In this document: positions 1 to 11,999 of the stretch, one piece after another | How positions within the stretch are numbered: position 1 is the first letter of the stretch | Layout of the letters: every line of letters starts with the position of its first letter | Assembly: GCF_905171775.1 (NCBI RefSeq) | Contig: NC_053499.1 | Coordinates: 141,133,922-141,197,921, forward strand | Direction: 5' to 3' | Origin: Rana temporaria | Taxonomy: Eukaryota > Chordata > Amphibia > Anura > Ranidae | Length of the DNA: 64,000 nt | Translations under genes and position numbers: made by a program | Notes under the pieces: generated by a model | Told to the model about the DNA's origin: nothing | Seen by the model: the letters and a program-made list of their open reading frames with translations, nothing else | The model's database searches: none

Positions 1-177
1 TTCAATGATTTAATTTCCAAGGACAACATTGTTACAGGAAGGAAGTGAAGGCAGAAGGGAAGGAAGGAAAGACAAATAAACATCTAATCCTTTAACACTA
101 CCCAATACCCTTATATGTCCTTTTCAAACATATAAAAAATGTTTTCTTTGGAAGCCCACTTAAATTAAAAATAAACG
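1..177. other. Unassigned AT-rich sequence
   Basis: There is a short purine-rich GGAAGGAAGG stretch near 40-70. I see no coding signal or transposon ends here. Confidence 0.5.
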
Positions 178-180
178 TAG

Positions 181-248
<68 letters not shown>
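178..248. repeat. (AGAT)n microsatellite
   Basis: An uninterrupted run of about 17 AGAT units lies directly beside the transposon that starts at 254. Such tetranucleotide runs are usually length-polymorphic. Confidence 0.97.
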
Positions 249-253
249 TTATT

Positions 254-976
254 GGGCCAGATTCACGTAGATCAGCGGATCTATAGATCCGCTCGATCTA
301 CGTGATTTAAGATCCGCTCCCGCAAGTTTGAGAGGCAAGTGGCTAATTCACAAACCTCTTACCTCCAAACTTGCGGCGGCGGATCCTAAATCCCCCGGCG
401 GAATTCAAATTCCGCGGCTAGTGGGAGTGTACTATTTAAATCAGGCGCGTTCCCGCGCCGATTTAAATGCGCATGCGCCTTCCGGGGAATTTCCCGGCGT
501 GCATTGCTCCCACTGACGTCACTAGGACGTCAGTGGTTTCGACGTGAGCGTGACTTGCAACGCGCGTGTTTGTGAATCGGCGTACGCAAACGACGTTAGA
601 AAATTCAAATTCGACGCGGGAACGCCGACTATACTTAACATTGGCTGCGCCTGATAAAAGCAGGGGTAAGTATACGACGGGAAAGCCGCTACTTAAACGT
701 CGTAAAAAGACTGCGTCGGGTCCGCGTACGTTCATGAATTTGCGTATCTCGCTGATTTACATATTATTCAAGGTAAATCAGCGGGAACGCCCCCGGCGCC
801 ATTTTTAAATCGAAAATAAGATCCGACAGTGTAACACATTGTAACACTGTCGGATCTAAGCCCTATCTATGCGTAACTGATTCTATGAATCAGGCGCATA
901 GATAGGACCAGTGTAAGTCAGAGATACGATGGTGTATCTGTAGATACACCGTCGTATCTCTTTGTGAATCTGGCCC
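254..976. mobile_element. GGGCC-type non-autonomous DNA transposon, copy 1
   Basis: It begins GGGCCAGATTCACGTAGATC and ends GTGAATCTGGCCC, so the termini are inverted repeats. The interior shows this family's signature: CpG-rich, paired GATCCGACAGTGTAA segments near 810-860 and TACGACG-type motifs, with no coding capacity. Similar copies lie near 19.6, 34.3, 36.6, 49.1, 49.9, 55.0, 57.4, 58.6 and 62.7 kb. Sibling copies have 3-bp TSDs, which suggests PIF/Harbinger-like mobilisation. Here the flanks ATT/ATC do not match exactly. Open frames at 328-808 are accidental. Confidence 0.85.
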
Positions 977-1779
977 ATCATTTGTATGTAAGTCACGGAA
1001 ATATTAATGATGTACAACTAATCAGCTTCTTATCAGAACCTGTAGATCAATGATGATTATTGATTGGCTGGCAGGTAATAGTGTTTTTTTCATTGCTCTT
1101 CGTCATACTTTTCTAAGGCAGGAAGTGTCTGCTGAAATAACGTTAAGGAAAATGTATTCTACATCCTGGGGACATAATAAAAACATAACTTAATTAGATT
1201 TTAACCATGAACTAATTATACTCAGATTCTGTCATCCATTTACTAGATGATCCACAAGAAGTGCGCCATCTCAATTTAATTTTCTAAATTTACATCTCCC
1301 TTTTCATCTAAAACATAATTAATTAGAATGAAAGTCTAGTCATTCCTGTTGAGCTTACATAACAGAATAGCCTCTTAGGAATAATATGTTGCTGTTTGTT
1401 GTTATTGTGTTTATATATATATATATTCATAATGTAGGATGAGGCAGAGGGATGCTTTTGCACCCCCTGATTTACCTAAGGGCTCGTTCACACCATTGTG
1501 TTATGGTGACATAAAGGAAAATGTACTGTATGCATCACCATAATACCGGATAGTGCATCATGCTTGGTATATTACAACATATATTTAGTCATCTGGTATG
1601 TGAAAAGATGTACCTCCATCCCTAATATTAAAATTCAACTAAAATATTTGTAAATGCCCATGAGATTTTTTAGAGGCACATCAAAAACAACCAAAGAACT
1701 TAAAAAAAAAATTTCATTATGAACACAAAAGTTTTTACAGTTGAAAACAGTAAGTATGCTGATTTACTATGAACAGTTA
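977..1779. other. Unique AT-rich sequence
   Basis: There are no transposon ends and no long frame. The part at 1150-1400 has many TAAT/ATTA cores and balanced composition, which could fit a conserved non-coding element; this is only a suspicion. A short (TA)n run lies near 1412-1424. Confidence 0.4.
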
Positions 1780-2146
1780 GGCCGTGTACACACGGTCGGT
1801 CAAAACCGATGAGAATGGACCGAAGTTCAGTTTCATCAAGTTTTAAAACTTGCTTTAAAATCGAACCGATGGACCGCTGACTGATCTGTCCAAACCGATG
1901 GTTAGTACACAAAAGCATCGGTTCAAAACCCGCGCATGCTCAGAATCAAGTCGACGCATGCTTGGAAGCATTGAACTTCGTTTTTTCAGCACATCGTGTG
2001 TTTTATGTCACCGCGTTCTGACCCGATCGGATTTTGAACTGATGGTGTGTACACACATCAGACCATCAGGCCACTTCAGCGGTGGACCGATGAAAATGGT
2101 CCGTCGGACCATTCTCATCGGATGAACCAGTCGTGTGTACACGGCC
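1780..2146. mobile_element. TWA-type foldback MITE, copy 1
   Basis: The termini GGCCGTGTACACACGGTCGG and TCGTGTGTACACGGCC are inverted. The 3-bp direct repeat TTA flanks both sides (1777-1779, 2147-2149). An internal palindrome TGTGTACACACATCAGA occurs near 2047-2063. The TWA 3-bp TSD is typical of PIF/Harbinger transposons. There is no transposase; the local frames are artefacts of the palindrome. Confidence 0.85.
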
Positions 2147-2241
2147 TTAGTGGCGGTTCACAGTACCGCGACTTGTGATCCAACTTGTGTCGCCCCAAGT
2201 CGCGCGACATGAGAAATGTAATTGCAGTGAATGAGAGCCGT

Positions 2242-2330
2242 CTTAAAGCGGGGGTTCACCCTAAAAAAAATTCCCATATTCCATATTCTTCTATTGCCCG
2301 GGGGCCCCATAATCTCCTATTGCCCCTGGT
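2242..2330. mobile_element. Fragments of TTAA-type and hAT-type MITE ends
   Basis: TTAAAGCGGGGGTTCACCC at about 2242 is the terminal motif of the TTAA elements near 22.5 and 24.4 kb. The following CTATTGCCCGGGGGCCCCATAATC matches the right part of the hAT elements at 17610-17906 and 30031-30324. Both are truncated. Confidence 0.6.
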
Positions 2331-2429
2331 TATAACATTTTTTTATATGTAGTGATGATGCTCCTACACGATTTTATAAATATGAAATAATAAAACTATA
2401 TTTTTAGATAAAATGTTGTGCTTCAAATG

Positions 2430-3462
2430 TCCCATTTTATATAGTTTTGTATGATACACTGCTTATAGCGATGTGGCACCCCAATCTCCCCTAATTCTAT
2501 AAAAAGCTTTTACAAGCCCTTTACAAAACTTATGGGAAGGTTTGTACCGCTTTCTAAGAGAACTTCGGTTTCGCTTACATTCTCCAGGACTCTATAAAAT
2601 ATCATGGACTCAACTATGCAGTTGGAAAATACGGATATAATGATCCAGAAAGTGCGCTAGAAAGTGATTATAAAAAACACTCATAAATATTAAATATACC
2701 GGTACTAAAGTGAGAAAAATACAAATCATAAAATTCTCCCAAGTGGATAAACCAGTGATATACAATTAGTGGTAATAAATCTTTAAAATAAATCACCAAA
2801 AAGTATTGCACACATAATGTAAGTCCATAAAGAAAGTGTTTGACTCTAAGGAAAAATATACAAAGCAAAAAAAGATAAAAAATTGTCCCAATTAAAAAAA
2901 AAAAAAAAAATGTGATTAATTTCCAAAATCCATCCACCAACAAAAAACAAAATCTTGCTGTAAAATGATTATTGTCCAGACAGTGCAAACTTCTGTTCCT
3001 TCACCATACGCAAGGATAAGACACCCAAAGTGCACAGAAGGGGAATGTGCTTACCAGACACAATGGATCTTTTTGGTTAGAAAAAGATCTCATGCGCTTA
3101 GCAGGAGCATGCCTGCACACTTGGCCATAAACGGGAGATGTGGGTATTGGCTCAAGACCTCCATTGCAGAGATGGAACATGGAATGAAAAAGCCAAAACT
3201 TCCATAGTGAAAACCATTTAATAAAAGAATAAAATGACAGAACAAAAAAGGTCAAATGGCCACTTACATTAAAAGGTGCCCAACCCGGCACTGGGGCTGC
3301 AGACTCGTAAGGAAAAGCACTTGTGGTTCCTCCACTTCCTCGACGGCGTGTGTTTCACCAGTCGGAAGCTCAAGCCAGATTGCCGCATGTGACGTAGGGA
3401 GTACACGTGACCAGGCTGCGCCGCGACGTACGTTTCGTAAAATTAACGTCGTCAAGCAGGCG
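2430..3462 (-). mobile_element. Probable degraded Penelope-like terminus
   Basis: This AT-rich segment resembles the 3'-terminal style of the PLE near 42 kb: CACTTTnATGGACTTACA-like text on the minus strand, followed by a CG-rich part with a hammerhead-like motif at its right end. No coding sequence remains. Assignment rests on composition and the ribozyme-like motif only. Confidence 0.35.
3407..3462 (-). ncRNA. Degraded hammerhead-ribozyme-like motif
   Basis: Read on the minus strand, a TTGACGA box (consensus CTGANGA) is followed by a short hairpin CGTTAA/TTTTACG, then GAAAC, the palindrome ACGTACGT and a GTC cleavage-type triplet. CTGC and GCGG could form part of stem I. The first core C is changed to T, so activity is doubtful. 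Confidence 0.35.
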
Positions 3463-3666
3463 TCTCCAGTGCACACCTGCACTTGCTGGCTTCTCCAGTG
3501 CACACCTGCACTCTCTGGCTTCTCCAGTGCACACCTGCACTCTCTGGCTTCTCCAGGGCACACCTGCACTTTCTGGCTTCTCCAGTGCACCCCTGCCCTC
3601 TCTGGCTTCTCCAGTGCACCCCTGCACTCTCTGGCTTCTCCAGGGCGCACCTGCACTCTCTGGACT
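3463..3666. repeat. 29-bp minisatellite, 7 units
   Basis: Units begin at 3463, 3492, 3521, 3550, 3579, 3608 and 3637 with consensus TCTCCAGTGCACACCTGCAC plus TCTCTGGCT. Because 29 is not a multiple of three and the unit has few stops, several frames stay open on both strands and give repetitive peptides. These are not genes. Confidence 0.95.
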
Positions 3667-4910
3667 CCTCGGGAGGGTGGAGCCCATTACCCTGGTCCTG
3701 ACTCTACTATCAGGCCCACACACCCCTGAACAATCAGTGTGTTGGTGAGTCTCAAATCCCGTATCCCAGACTAGGATTTCATCCCACCAGGATCTCTAAG
3801 AAATCCCCAGGCTCCAGGTCCCAAAGTGGACTTTAATAAATAATGGAGAAACTGAAAAGCCAGTTTCCTCTCAAACAAGCAATTACACTGGAGCCCCTGA
3901 ACCTGCCTGGTTGAGAATCCTGTATTCATACAGTGGTGGGGTACCACACTACCACAGTGGTAATCAACTTAACTCACCAAAAGTGTCATTCTTGGTCACC
4001 TAAACTCTAGGCCACGGTTGTTCAACATGCGGCCCTCCAGCTGTTGCGAAACTACGTCCCAAAAAATCTATCCAATGTGTACAAGGTCTTATATCACTGT
4101 ACACTGTCCTTGTCAACAGATTGTGTTAGCAGTCATAACAAATGCAACATTTTAGAATTTTTTTTTTTCATTTGCATTGAAATATCACATACAAAAAAAA
4201 CATAGAAGCAGGTAATTAGCTCTTCAAATTGCCTAAATTTTTTTTTTTTTTTTTTTTACAACATAATAATAACCAAGAGAGACAGTTCATGGCAAAAGTC
4301 ACTGTTTTTATTTAAAAAGCAAAACTTTTAGAAAAACCTTGATAAAGAATAATACATTCACGGAAAGAACGGAACAGAGCTCCCAATTAATTTCCAGAGA
4401 CATCGGACCTCCCATTGTTTGTAGATTTCAAAGGCGTCCTTCCAGCTGAAAGATCAGGATTAATTTGCTTGCACAAACCCTTCCAGATGGCCTGAACTCA
4501 AAGCACTTGAGAGATGCTGGTGAATATGTATTCACCTCTTTCATGTGTGTGCAGATTTTTGGGTAGCATAACTCTCCAAAAATATTTTTTCTTTCATACT
4601 CTTCCAAATTGAAAACAGCCGGCTATATCATCAGACATTTAATTAAAGCTCTGAGTATACAATCTGATCTTCCATAGCATGTGTTTTGTACGCAAGCGGG
4701 AGGGTCACCAAGACGCAGTCAGCAAAATGAAACGTTGAGGTTAAAGATCTGCTATTTATGTGGATGGGAGGAGGAAAGTCTAAAGTTCCTGCCAAACTCT
4801 TATTTTGTATAAAGAATAATTCTGGCTTAGACATGTAGGCAGCTGCTAGTGATAGGGCAGCCTGGTTAGGGGTGAAAGCGCAAGTGGGGGAGTAATCATA
4901 TGTGTTCATA
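3667..4910. other. Unassigned sequence with one hAT-like fragment
   Basis: At 4010-4062 the text CGGCCCTCCAGCTGTTGCGAAACTAC resembles the end of a widespread vertebrate hAT-type MITE, truncated here. Poly-T runs lie near 4150 and 4240. The rest has no recognisable coding or transposon structure. Confidence 0.4.
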
Positions 4911-5470
4911 CTGCAGTCGAATTGTTATGTTTTTGTATGTAATTATGTTTAACACTTCTGCCTCTAGAGTGTCTCCAACACCATTTTGGAGGAGCCCGGT
5001 ATCCTGATAAGACACACGAGATCTCGCGAGATCTGGGCGGCCATTTTGGAGGTGGTTTTCCATATATAGAAAAGCCCTGGCACGTGTAAGGAGTTCCCGG
5101 GTGTAAGCAGAGTGAGACAGAGACCCTGCTGTGAGAGATAGTTCAGGGGTCCTACGGAGTCCTGTAGCGTTAACCCTTTTCACCTGAAAGACGCTCAACT
5201 TCTACCGGACAATCCAGAATAACCTGCCTGTTCACAATCCCCTGTAGAATATACACCACGGGTGCCCAGCGGGTAGTCCATGGGGCCCTCTGATGTGGCC
5301 CTGCAACCTCCTGCTCTAGGATAGCGGGTCGGCAAGCCCAGATCGTAGGTTGATGACTTGCTATCCCAGTGCATCAGTGTTGTGAATGGAAACGGCGGTA
5401 AAGGAAGCATGCTAAAGGTAAAATATGGGGGTGATGGCGCTGTCTCTACAATTCCCTAAAGGTTATAGGG
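4911..5470. other. Possible LTR-like or promoter-like segment
   Basis: It contains repeated CCATTTTGGAGG, a self-complementary AGATCTCGCGAGATCT, a TATA-like CATATATAGAAAAG near 5060 and TGT...ACA-style limits, reminiscent of an LTR. I found no convincing target duplication, so the call is weak. Confidence 0.25.
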
Positions 5471-7386
5471 GGAGGAGGAGGAAAGAGAATAGCAGAGCAA
5501 TGTGCCTGCTCTTTAAATATGTACGTTTTTTACAGAGTGGTGCAAATATATAGTAAAGTGTAGGAATTGTGCAACAGTATCTGTACTGCATGTTTGTGTT
5601 TCCAGGCCGGAAATTTGCGCTTGTTGGGAGGTATGCATAGGTAGGTGCTAGAAGTGAGGATATTTGTGATAGCTGTCAGCAGGTAAATTTAGGCAGGCCT
5701 ATGCTGCATGCTAGGCCTGCTTGTTTTGATCTGGGGGCAGGGAGTGGTTAGTGCGGCAGTGGGTGTGACCATCTGTGCTTCAGTTCTTGGGCGCCACCCC
5801 TGCTTCCAGGGAGAATGTTCTGGAAGAGGGGTAGGGCTGGGATTTGGAGTGGCAGGGAGCTCATGCAGGGAGCCCTGACCAATCCCCAATTGGAATTGGC
5901 AGGGGGCAGGCCTCCTACATAAGTTTAGGTCCAGCCCACTGGAGGGGAGTTGTTGGCTGGAAGAAGTAGAGAATGAAGTGCTAGATCACAGCAGGAGGTC
6001 CACCCCCATTTGGGGGGGGAGGGGGGTGCATGCCTCGGCGGAGGAGCCTTACCCATACACGGTCATGGAAGGGGTTTCCTGGAACAGAGGGGCTGGGGAA
6101 GCAATCGGGATGCATGTCCAGTTAAGTTCTTTATCATGGACCCAGGGCAGGAGAAGGTCGGTGAGTGAGCCACAGTGGATATCTGGAAGAGGCATGGCAG
6201 AGGAGCTGGGTGCAAGGCCAGAGGAGAGACTGTGGGGTTTTGCATCAAATCAATGTGGCCTGAGGGCACAGGATTTGCAAGCCGGGCTAGCTGGGATCAG
6301 TAGTCCACCAACCAATGCAAGCTGCTAAACAACTAGGCCACAAGAAGGGGTACTGCAGGCCCCTGGCCTACAAACAAGTCAGCCAAGTTCTGCAATTCAG
6401 TCAGCGCTTGGGGTTATTCAGACTGATCCCTGGTGTAATAGGAAGATGATGGGGTGGAAAGACTAACATGTTACAGTGGAAGTTTGTGCAGGGGGAGAGA
6501 AGTTCTGGGAGTAACAGTCTGCAGGAGTTGATGCAGAGGAGGAGCAATAGTCTGCATGGGTTTATGCAGGGGAAGTAACTGTAAATGTTAGAGTCCATCA
6601 GTTTTTCAGAGCTCAGTTTATTCAATCAATTCTTAACCATGATGGCAAAGTATTTGTTCTATGGGCATCCCACTGCTGTCATTTAAATTCTGTGAGCTGG
6701 GGGTGGGGCCAAGCCACACTATGTGTGTGTCTATAGACGCACACAACCCAGTAGAGGAATAAGCCCTCATGCCTGCTACCCTAGCAAGCGGCTTCCTATG
6801 GGGTCACCCAAAAAAGGGGTAGCCGAGAGCGTGGAGGACCCTAGAAGAGGAGGATTAGGACAGTTCTCTGCAAAACAAATGCATACAACAGGTAAGTATT
6901 ACATGTTTCTTTAAAAACTACACAAAAACAACAAAATACTACTGAGAAAGAAAGGACTTTACCAGATGGGTTAATGACAAAGTTATAGCATAACATCCAC
7001 AGAATTAAACCACCTCATCAGCTGCTTGTGTGATATTATGACGACTGCCAAACACATTGGAATATAATACAAATCCACATTACGGGACAAGTCTTAATAC
7101 TCAGGCAATGCTCCTAATTGCAGAACAAAATAGATTTTTAATAAGGGCCCATGGGAGTCTGAACAACTGAAAAACGATCCTATTTTTAAAAGAAAACACG
7201 CTTACACTGAAAAGAAATTGGTTCATAGGTGCTTTGTAATATCTCCGTGTCTTGTTATTGGAAACAATTACAAATCTTTTCGTTTGCATACATTTCTAGA
7301 GCATACGGTAAAACGTGGCTTTCCGTAACAATGCATCGGGAGCGTGAATAACATTAGGTGCTGCGACAAATGCAAATACACAGTGT
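5471..7386. other. Unassigned sequence
   Basis: This is moderately GC-rich sequence with GGGGGGAGGGGGG near 6013. Frames here lack recognisable motifs and I cannot assign them. There are no clear transposon ends except the TTAAAGCTGAACTC motif that starts at 7386. Confidence 0.4.
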
Positions 7387-7580
7387 TAAAGCTGAACTCT
7401 AAGCAGATATGAAAACCCCACACAGATCTACACAAGTCAATGTAGATCAGCCCCAGAATGACCAGGTCATTTTTTGCGATACGGTACTGCGTCGCTTTAA
7501 CTGACAATTGCGTGGTCGTGCGACGCAGTACCCATACAGAAGTTAAGCGTATATTGATGGGTTTGCGCAAAAGTCATAGG
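7386..7580. mobile_element. TTAA-type transposon fragment
   Basis: TTAAAGCTGAACTCTAAGC is a left terminus of the TTAA type. Near 7480-7540 there are two facing copies of a GCGACGCAGTACC-like segment that also occurs at 16740-16775. The matching right end may be the CCTTTACAACTCCTTTAA at 8122-8140. Confidence 0.5.
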
Positions 7581-7582
7581 GG

Positions 7583-7790
7583 CAGATCAACGTAGATCGG
7601 CGCTTCTCTCCGTCGGGCGTAGCGTATCTAAGATACACTACGCCGCCGTAACTTATTTTTTTTCTTTCGAATCCTCAAAGAATTTGCGCCGGAAGTTACG
7701 GCGGCGTAGCGTATCTTTGGCGGCGTAAGGGCGTGGAATTCAAATGGATGTGATGGGGGTGTGTTTTATGTAAATACGTCGTGACCCGAG
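7583..7790. mobile_element. GGGCC-type transposon, left fragment
   Basis: GGCAGATCAACGTAGATCGG followed by facing copies of GGCGGCGTAGCGTATCT resembles the left part of the 36.6-kb copy. The copy stops at the foldback that starts near 7793. Confidence 0.55.
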
Positions 7791-7792
7791 TT

Positions 7793-7991
7793 GCACAGTA
7801 ATGCAAGGCTTTCTCCCTGGTGTTGCGTGTCGTGCTCGCCCCCTCCCTTGGACTACAGGAGACGCACTTTACGTTGCAGATAGAGAAAGGAGCTGTGTGT
7901 AAGTGGGTGTCCTGACTCTCCTGTAGTCCAAGGGAGGGGGCTAGCACGACACTCCACACCAGGGAGAAAGCCTTGCATTACTGTGTGGAGT
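7793..7991. repeat. Long inverted repeat (foldback)
   Basis: The left arm (GCACAGTAATGCAAGGCTTT onward) and right arm (ending AAAGCCTTGCATTACTGTG) are near-perfect reverse complements of about 85 bp with a ~35-bp spacer. They include a shared CTCCTGTAGTCCAAGGGAGG core. A transcript would form a strong hairpin. It lies between two transposon fragments and may be the centre of the TTAA element ending at 8140. Confidence 0.85.
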
Positions 7992-8140
7992 TACAGACAG
8001 AAGAACAGGAAGTAAGGATTTCTCAGAAGAAAAAAGGACATTTAAAAGCAAAATGGAAGGATGAGGTAAGTGAAGGAGGACTGCACGAAGGTAAAGGAAG
8101 CTATTTAGGATTTTTTTTTTTACCTTTACAACTCCTTTAA

Positions 8141-9271
8141 CCAATTCAATACCGGCCCATCGTCATATGACGTCCACAGATGGGATCTCCCATCCTGGGT
8201 GGACATCATATGACGTCCTGGGCTTTGCGGGGGGATATCTGAATGATGCCTGCAGCTAGAGGCATCATTCAGATATCCATGTCTTCAGCCGGCGATCCTG
8301 CGCACCATAAGAATGATCATAGTGGTGGTTGATCGTTCTTATAGGCGGCGGGAGGGGACATCCCCCCCTCCCGCCGCCATCCAGTGCTTCTCCGGGCTCT
8401 CCCGTGCTATCGGGGGCCCGGAGAAGGAATCGTCTGGTGCAGGCAGGAAGCATAGAGATGACTGGTGACCAGATGGTCACCAGTCATCTCTATGACCGCC
8501 GGAGGCCGGGGCGCGATGTGATGACGTCAAGCCCGGGTTACCCGTAAGTAAACAAAGCCGCGATTGCGGCTAGTGAGCAACACTGATCATGAGATCGGTG
8601 AAATTCTTTTCACCAATCTCATGCTTTCCAGCCTGGAGGAGAGATGTGGGGTCTTATTGACCCCGCATCTCTCCATAAAGAGGACCTGTCACACACATTT
8701 CCTATTGCAAGGGATGTTTACATTCCTTGTAATAGGAATAAAAGTGATAAAAAAAAATTAAAACATATGTGAGGTATCGCCACGTGCGTTAGAGTGCCAG
8801 CAACAATTCTAGCACTAGATCTCCTCTGTAAATCTAAACTGGTAACCTGTAAAAAAATTCAAAGCGTTGCCTATGGAGATTTTTAAGTACCGAAGTTTGG
8901 CGCCATTCCATGAGTGTGCGCAATTTTAAAGTGTGACATGTTAGGTATCTATTTACTCGGTGTAACATAATCTTTCATATTTTACAAAAAAAATGGGCTA
9001 ACTTTACTGTTTTGTTATTTTTTTAATTCATGAAACAACTTTTTTTCCAAAAAAAGGCGTTTGAAAAAATATTGCGCAAATACCGTACAAGATAAAACAT
9101 TGCAATGACCGCCATTTTATTCCCTAGGGTGTCTGCTAAAAAAAACCATATATAATGTTTGGGGGTTCTGCGTAATTTTCTAGCAAAATATAGATGATTT
9201 GTACATGTAGGAGACAAGTGCCAGAATAGGCCCGGTATTGAAGTGGGTATAAAAGCCCGGTATTGAAGTGG
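8141..9271. mobile_element. TTAA-flanked non-autonomous DNA transposon
   Basis: Termini CCAATTCAATACCGGCCC and CCGGTATTGAAGTGG are inverted, with TTAA on both sides (8137-8140, 9272-9275). The interior has foldbacks, for example GATGACTGGTGACCA with TGGTCACCAGTCATC near 8456. The 60664-61170 segment is a partial opposite-oriented relative. TTAA TSDs fit piggyBac or Kolobok superfamilies. No transposase is present. Confidence 0.85.
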
Positions 9272-9275
9272 TTAA

Positions 9276-9885
9276 GCTTTAATAATTTTTATATATTACA
9301 TAAACCACAAGCACAGATCCTATCTAAGAAAACGAAAGCATTTTTTCCCAGGGAGTCAGGTTGAGATGGAACAAATGGCCACGCATTTCATACCCCTGCA
9401 GACTTGGATCTCTTACCTTCTAGGGCTATCTTGCCAAATAATTCAGGTGTTTTCTAATCCTCAATTCAGCTCCAGCTGCTCACCATGTCAGACGGTGTTT
9501 GCGTTGTATATTAAATTCTGATTCAATTTGTACAAAGCATTTTGCTGCATGATTCGGTTCCTATCTGGTGATTCTAAAATTATTTTTAAATAAAATGATG
9601 TTAAATAATAAGTATGAAGAATGGTTTGGATCATTTATTCATGCAAATGTTCATTGAAGGTGTTCATGGTTTCTTAAATTACCAGTGACTAATTAGACAC
9701 ATTTCGGGAAATGATCAAAATTCTGCGCTGAAATATATTGGCTGAAGCACTCACAGTGACAAGGTATACAAAACTAGTGAGGTATGACATTATTCCTTAA
9801 TGGGCTTATTTAAAGTACACCTGTCATTATATTCTATTGCTTAACTGCAATTAGAAGTAAAATGCAGTCATATTTCTGAATCTCT
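9276..9885. other. Unique AT-rich sequence
   Basis: No repeat ends are visible between the TTAA element and the MITE. Balanced composition and ATTA cores allow a non-coding regulatory role, unproven. TTAAAGGGTAAGTCC near 9889 looks like a TTAA-type terminus. Confidence 0.4.
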
Positions 9886-9922
9886 TCTTAAAGGGTAAGT
9901 CCTAAAACTGATATTTCTGTTA

Positions 9923-10353
9923 GGCCTTGTACACACGACCGAACATGTCCGCTGAAACTGGTCTGTCGGACTAGTTTCCGCGGACATGTCCGACCGTGTG
10001 TAGGGCCTACCGGACAGTTTTCCGGACTAGCGGACAGGTTTCCAGCTGACAAAAGTTTCTTAGCATGTCCGATGGTTAGTACGACTCATCGGACATGTTC
10101 GCTGGCCCGAAATCCTGCGCATGCGTCGAAGTGATTCGACGCATGCGTGGAAGCATTGAACTTCCTGGTTCGCGCACGTCGTCGCGTCATCGTCGCCGCC
10201 ACGTCACCGCCACATCACCACGTTTTCTGTCCGCGGGGAATTTGGTCTGATGGTGTGTACACACATCAGACCAAAATCTCCCAGCAGACATGTCCGATGA
10301 AAACGGTCCGCGGACCGTTTTCATCGGACATGTTCGATCGTGTGTACGAGGCC
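9923..10353. mobile_element. TWA-type foldback MITE, copy 2
   Basis: The ends GGCCTTGTACACACGACC and GTGTGTACGAGGCC are inverted and flanked by TTA at 9920-9922 and 10354-10356. ACATGTCCG repeats and the palindrome GATGGTGTGTACACACATCA fill the interior. The copy at 54163-54585 is closely related. Local frames are artefacts. Confidence 0.88.
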
Positions 10354-10362
10354 TTAGAGGTA

Positions 10363-11999
10363 TGTAGCACTGCCCCCGCAGGAGCTGCTGGTTTAGATTC
10401 TGGTGGCACGTTACCTCTATTCTTGCTGTCCAGGGTGAAAGGAGAGTCTGAATAATTTCAATGTCCACACACAATGTACCTCTTTTCTCTTTGGGTTTAT
10501 TTTCTTGGAGAACTTTAGTTGAAAAGAAGGGTGAGGGGTGGAACGGTAGGTAGGTTCGGGTGCACAGTCACAAAGTAAGGAAACACTCCTGTTTCCAGCA
10601 AACAGTTCTCGTTGCCACTCTAGCCAGAATTGGCATTGCTCACCCGGATAGGTCCCACTCACTGGCCTAGTGTCATGGATATGCAATAAAGTCTGGCAGC
10701 CTACCTGTCTCCATGTGTTCATTAGAGGCCTGACCCTCTTTCTGGCTGTCTTTTATCACCTTCCTTCCTGTATGGCTCCACCTTAGGCCATCCCAGGAAG
10801 CCTATATTAACCACTGCACTTCTAGTCTGCTTTGCTGTTCAACCTTTGTTTGTAGCTTGTTCCTGTCTGCAGTGTGCTACGTTTACCTTCCTGTGTACCG
10901 ACCTTGGTTCGTCTCTGACTTCTCCTCTTTGCCTGTTTCCCTGACCCTTGGCCTGTTCCTTGATTACCCTTGTCTGCCTGTTGCCCCGACCTCGGCTTAC
11001 CCATCACTATCGCTTGTCCTGGTTGCTGCTTCCCCTCTCTCCCTGCGGAGCACGACCTTGGGGACCCCAGGGGTCGCGACCTGGATCCAGCTGCGGCGAG
11101 GGCCATCCTCACCACTAGAGGCTCTGGTGAACACAAAGCTGGGTCTTAGACTCCGCGCCCTGGGGAATCTTGGGCTCACGCTTCCGCTCTGATCGCAGCA
11201 GTTGGCCATAGGGTTCACTGCCCTGTGGTGCATCCCTGACCCCAACAGGGTGCACTTGTCACCTGGCCACAGGTGACCTGACACCTAGCAGCCAGGATGA
11301 CGCACAAAATAAAGTACAATCTCTGCCACAGACCTTCCTTTCTCGGTGAGATATTTCGGTGCGGAATCCTCTGCCACAGGATTCAGCACCCGGATCTCTT
11401 TAGCTTTTCTCACCAGAACCTTTAGACCCGACAGGCGACACTGTCAGGCCTCTCGGTGTACGGTGCATCCTTGGATGAAGTTTCCAGGCCTTCTCCTAAG
11501 GTAACAGCCTCTTGCATGGTCCTTACCAGGATGGGTCCTCCCCTGGTCTCCTTCATCAAGTGGCTTCCTCCCGCAGGATCACCTCTGCAGTACGGGCCAC
11601 AGTCAGACAACTGGGCCCCCCAGACAAAGCCGCAGCCCCGGCCAATGTGGTCCCGGAGCTAGGATTCACAACACGCACCCTCAGCCAGGCATGCCACAAG
11701 GCGCGAACGGACCACGCACCAATGGCGTCTGTCCCTTAAGTATCCCTCCCCAGCATGGTAACCACTCCCACTAATTTGTTACTGAGGGGGACACTCGATG
11801 TATCATGACCTGACTACTGCCACCCTTGGCCTGGGGTGGTAATAACACCCCCAGGCGATCAATGGTGGATCACTCCCAGCACATCACTCCCTAGAACAGA
11901 GGCTAACTTGCCCTTAATCACTCTGGTCTGAGCCAAATAACAGCTCAGACCCCCATTACATTTTAGGCAGCGCCTGTTCATCAGGAGCAGGGCGCTACA
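10363..11999. mobile_element. Solo LTR (outer), split by a second solo LTR
   Basis: It starts TGTAGCACTGCCCCC and ends GGGCGCTACA, which is the TG...CA form of an LTR. A 4-bp direct repeat GGTA lies at 10359-10362 and 12000-12003. Without the nested LTR and its duplicated TSD its length is about 1.02 kb. An AATAAA lies near 11309. No internal retroviral or gag-pol region is present, so it fits LTR-LTR recombination. A TGTAGCGCC start at 25323 may be a relative. Gypsy-like or other LTR class is not resolved. Confidence 0.8.
10671..11283. mobile_element. Solo LTR (inner) with 5-bp TSD
   Basis: It begins TGTCATGGATATG and ends GGTGACCTGACA, with terminal TGTCA/TGACA inversion. CCTAG is duplicated at 10666-10670 and 11284-11288. 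The sequence is C/T-rich with repeated GACC(C)TTGG and GACCTCGG words, as in many amphibian LTRs. It sits inside the outer LTR, so it inserted later. The open frames here (10857-11192 and its antisense) come from this low-stop composition. Confidence 0.85.

Noticed and set aside
3256..3748. Several overlapping frames on both strands
   Set aside because: All lie on the 29-bp minisatellite and differ only in phase.
4911..5470. A complete LTR
   Set aside because: TG...CA limits can be guessed and a TATA-like box exists, but flanking bases do not form a duplication; kept only as a weak segment.
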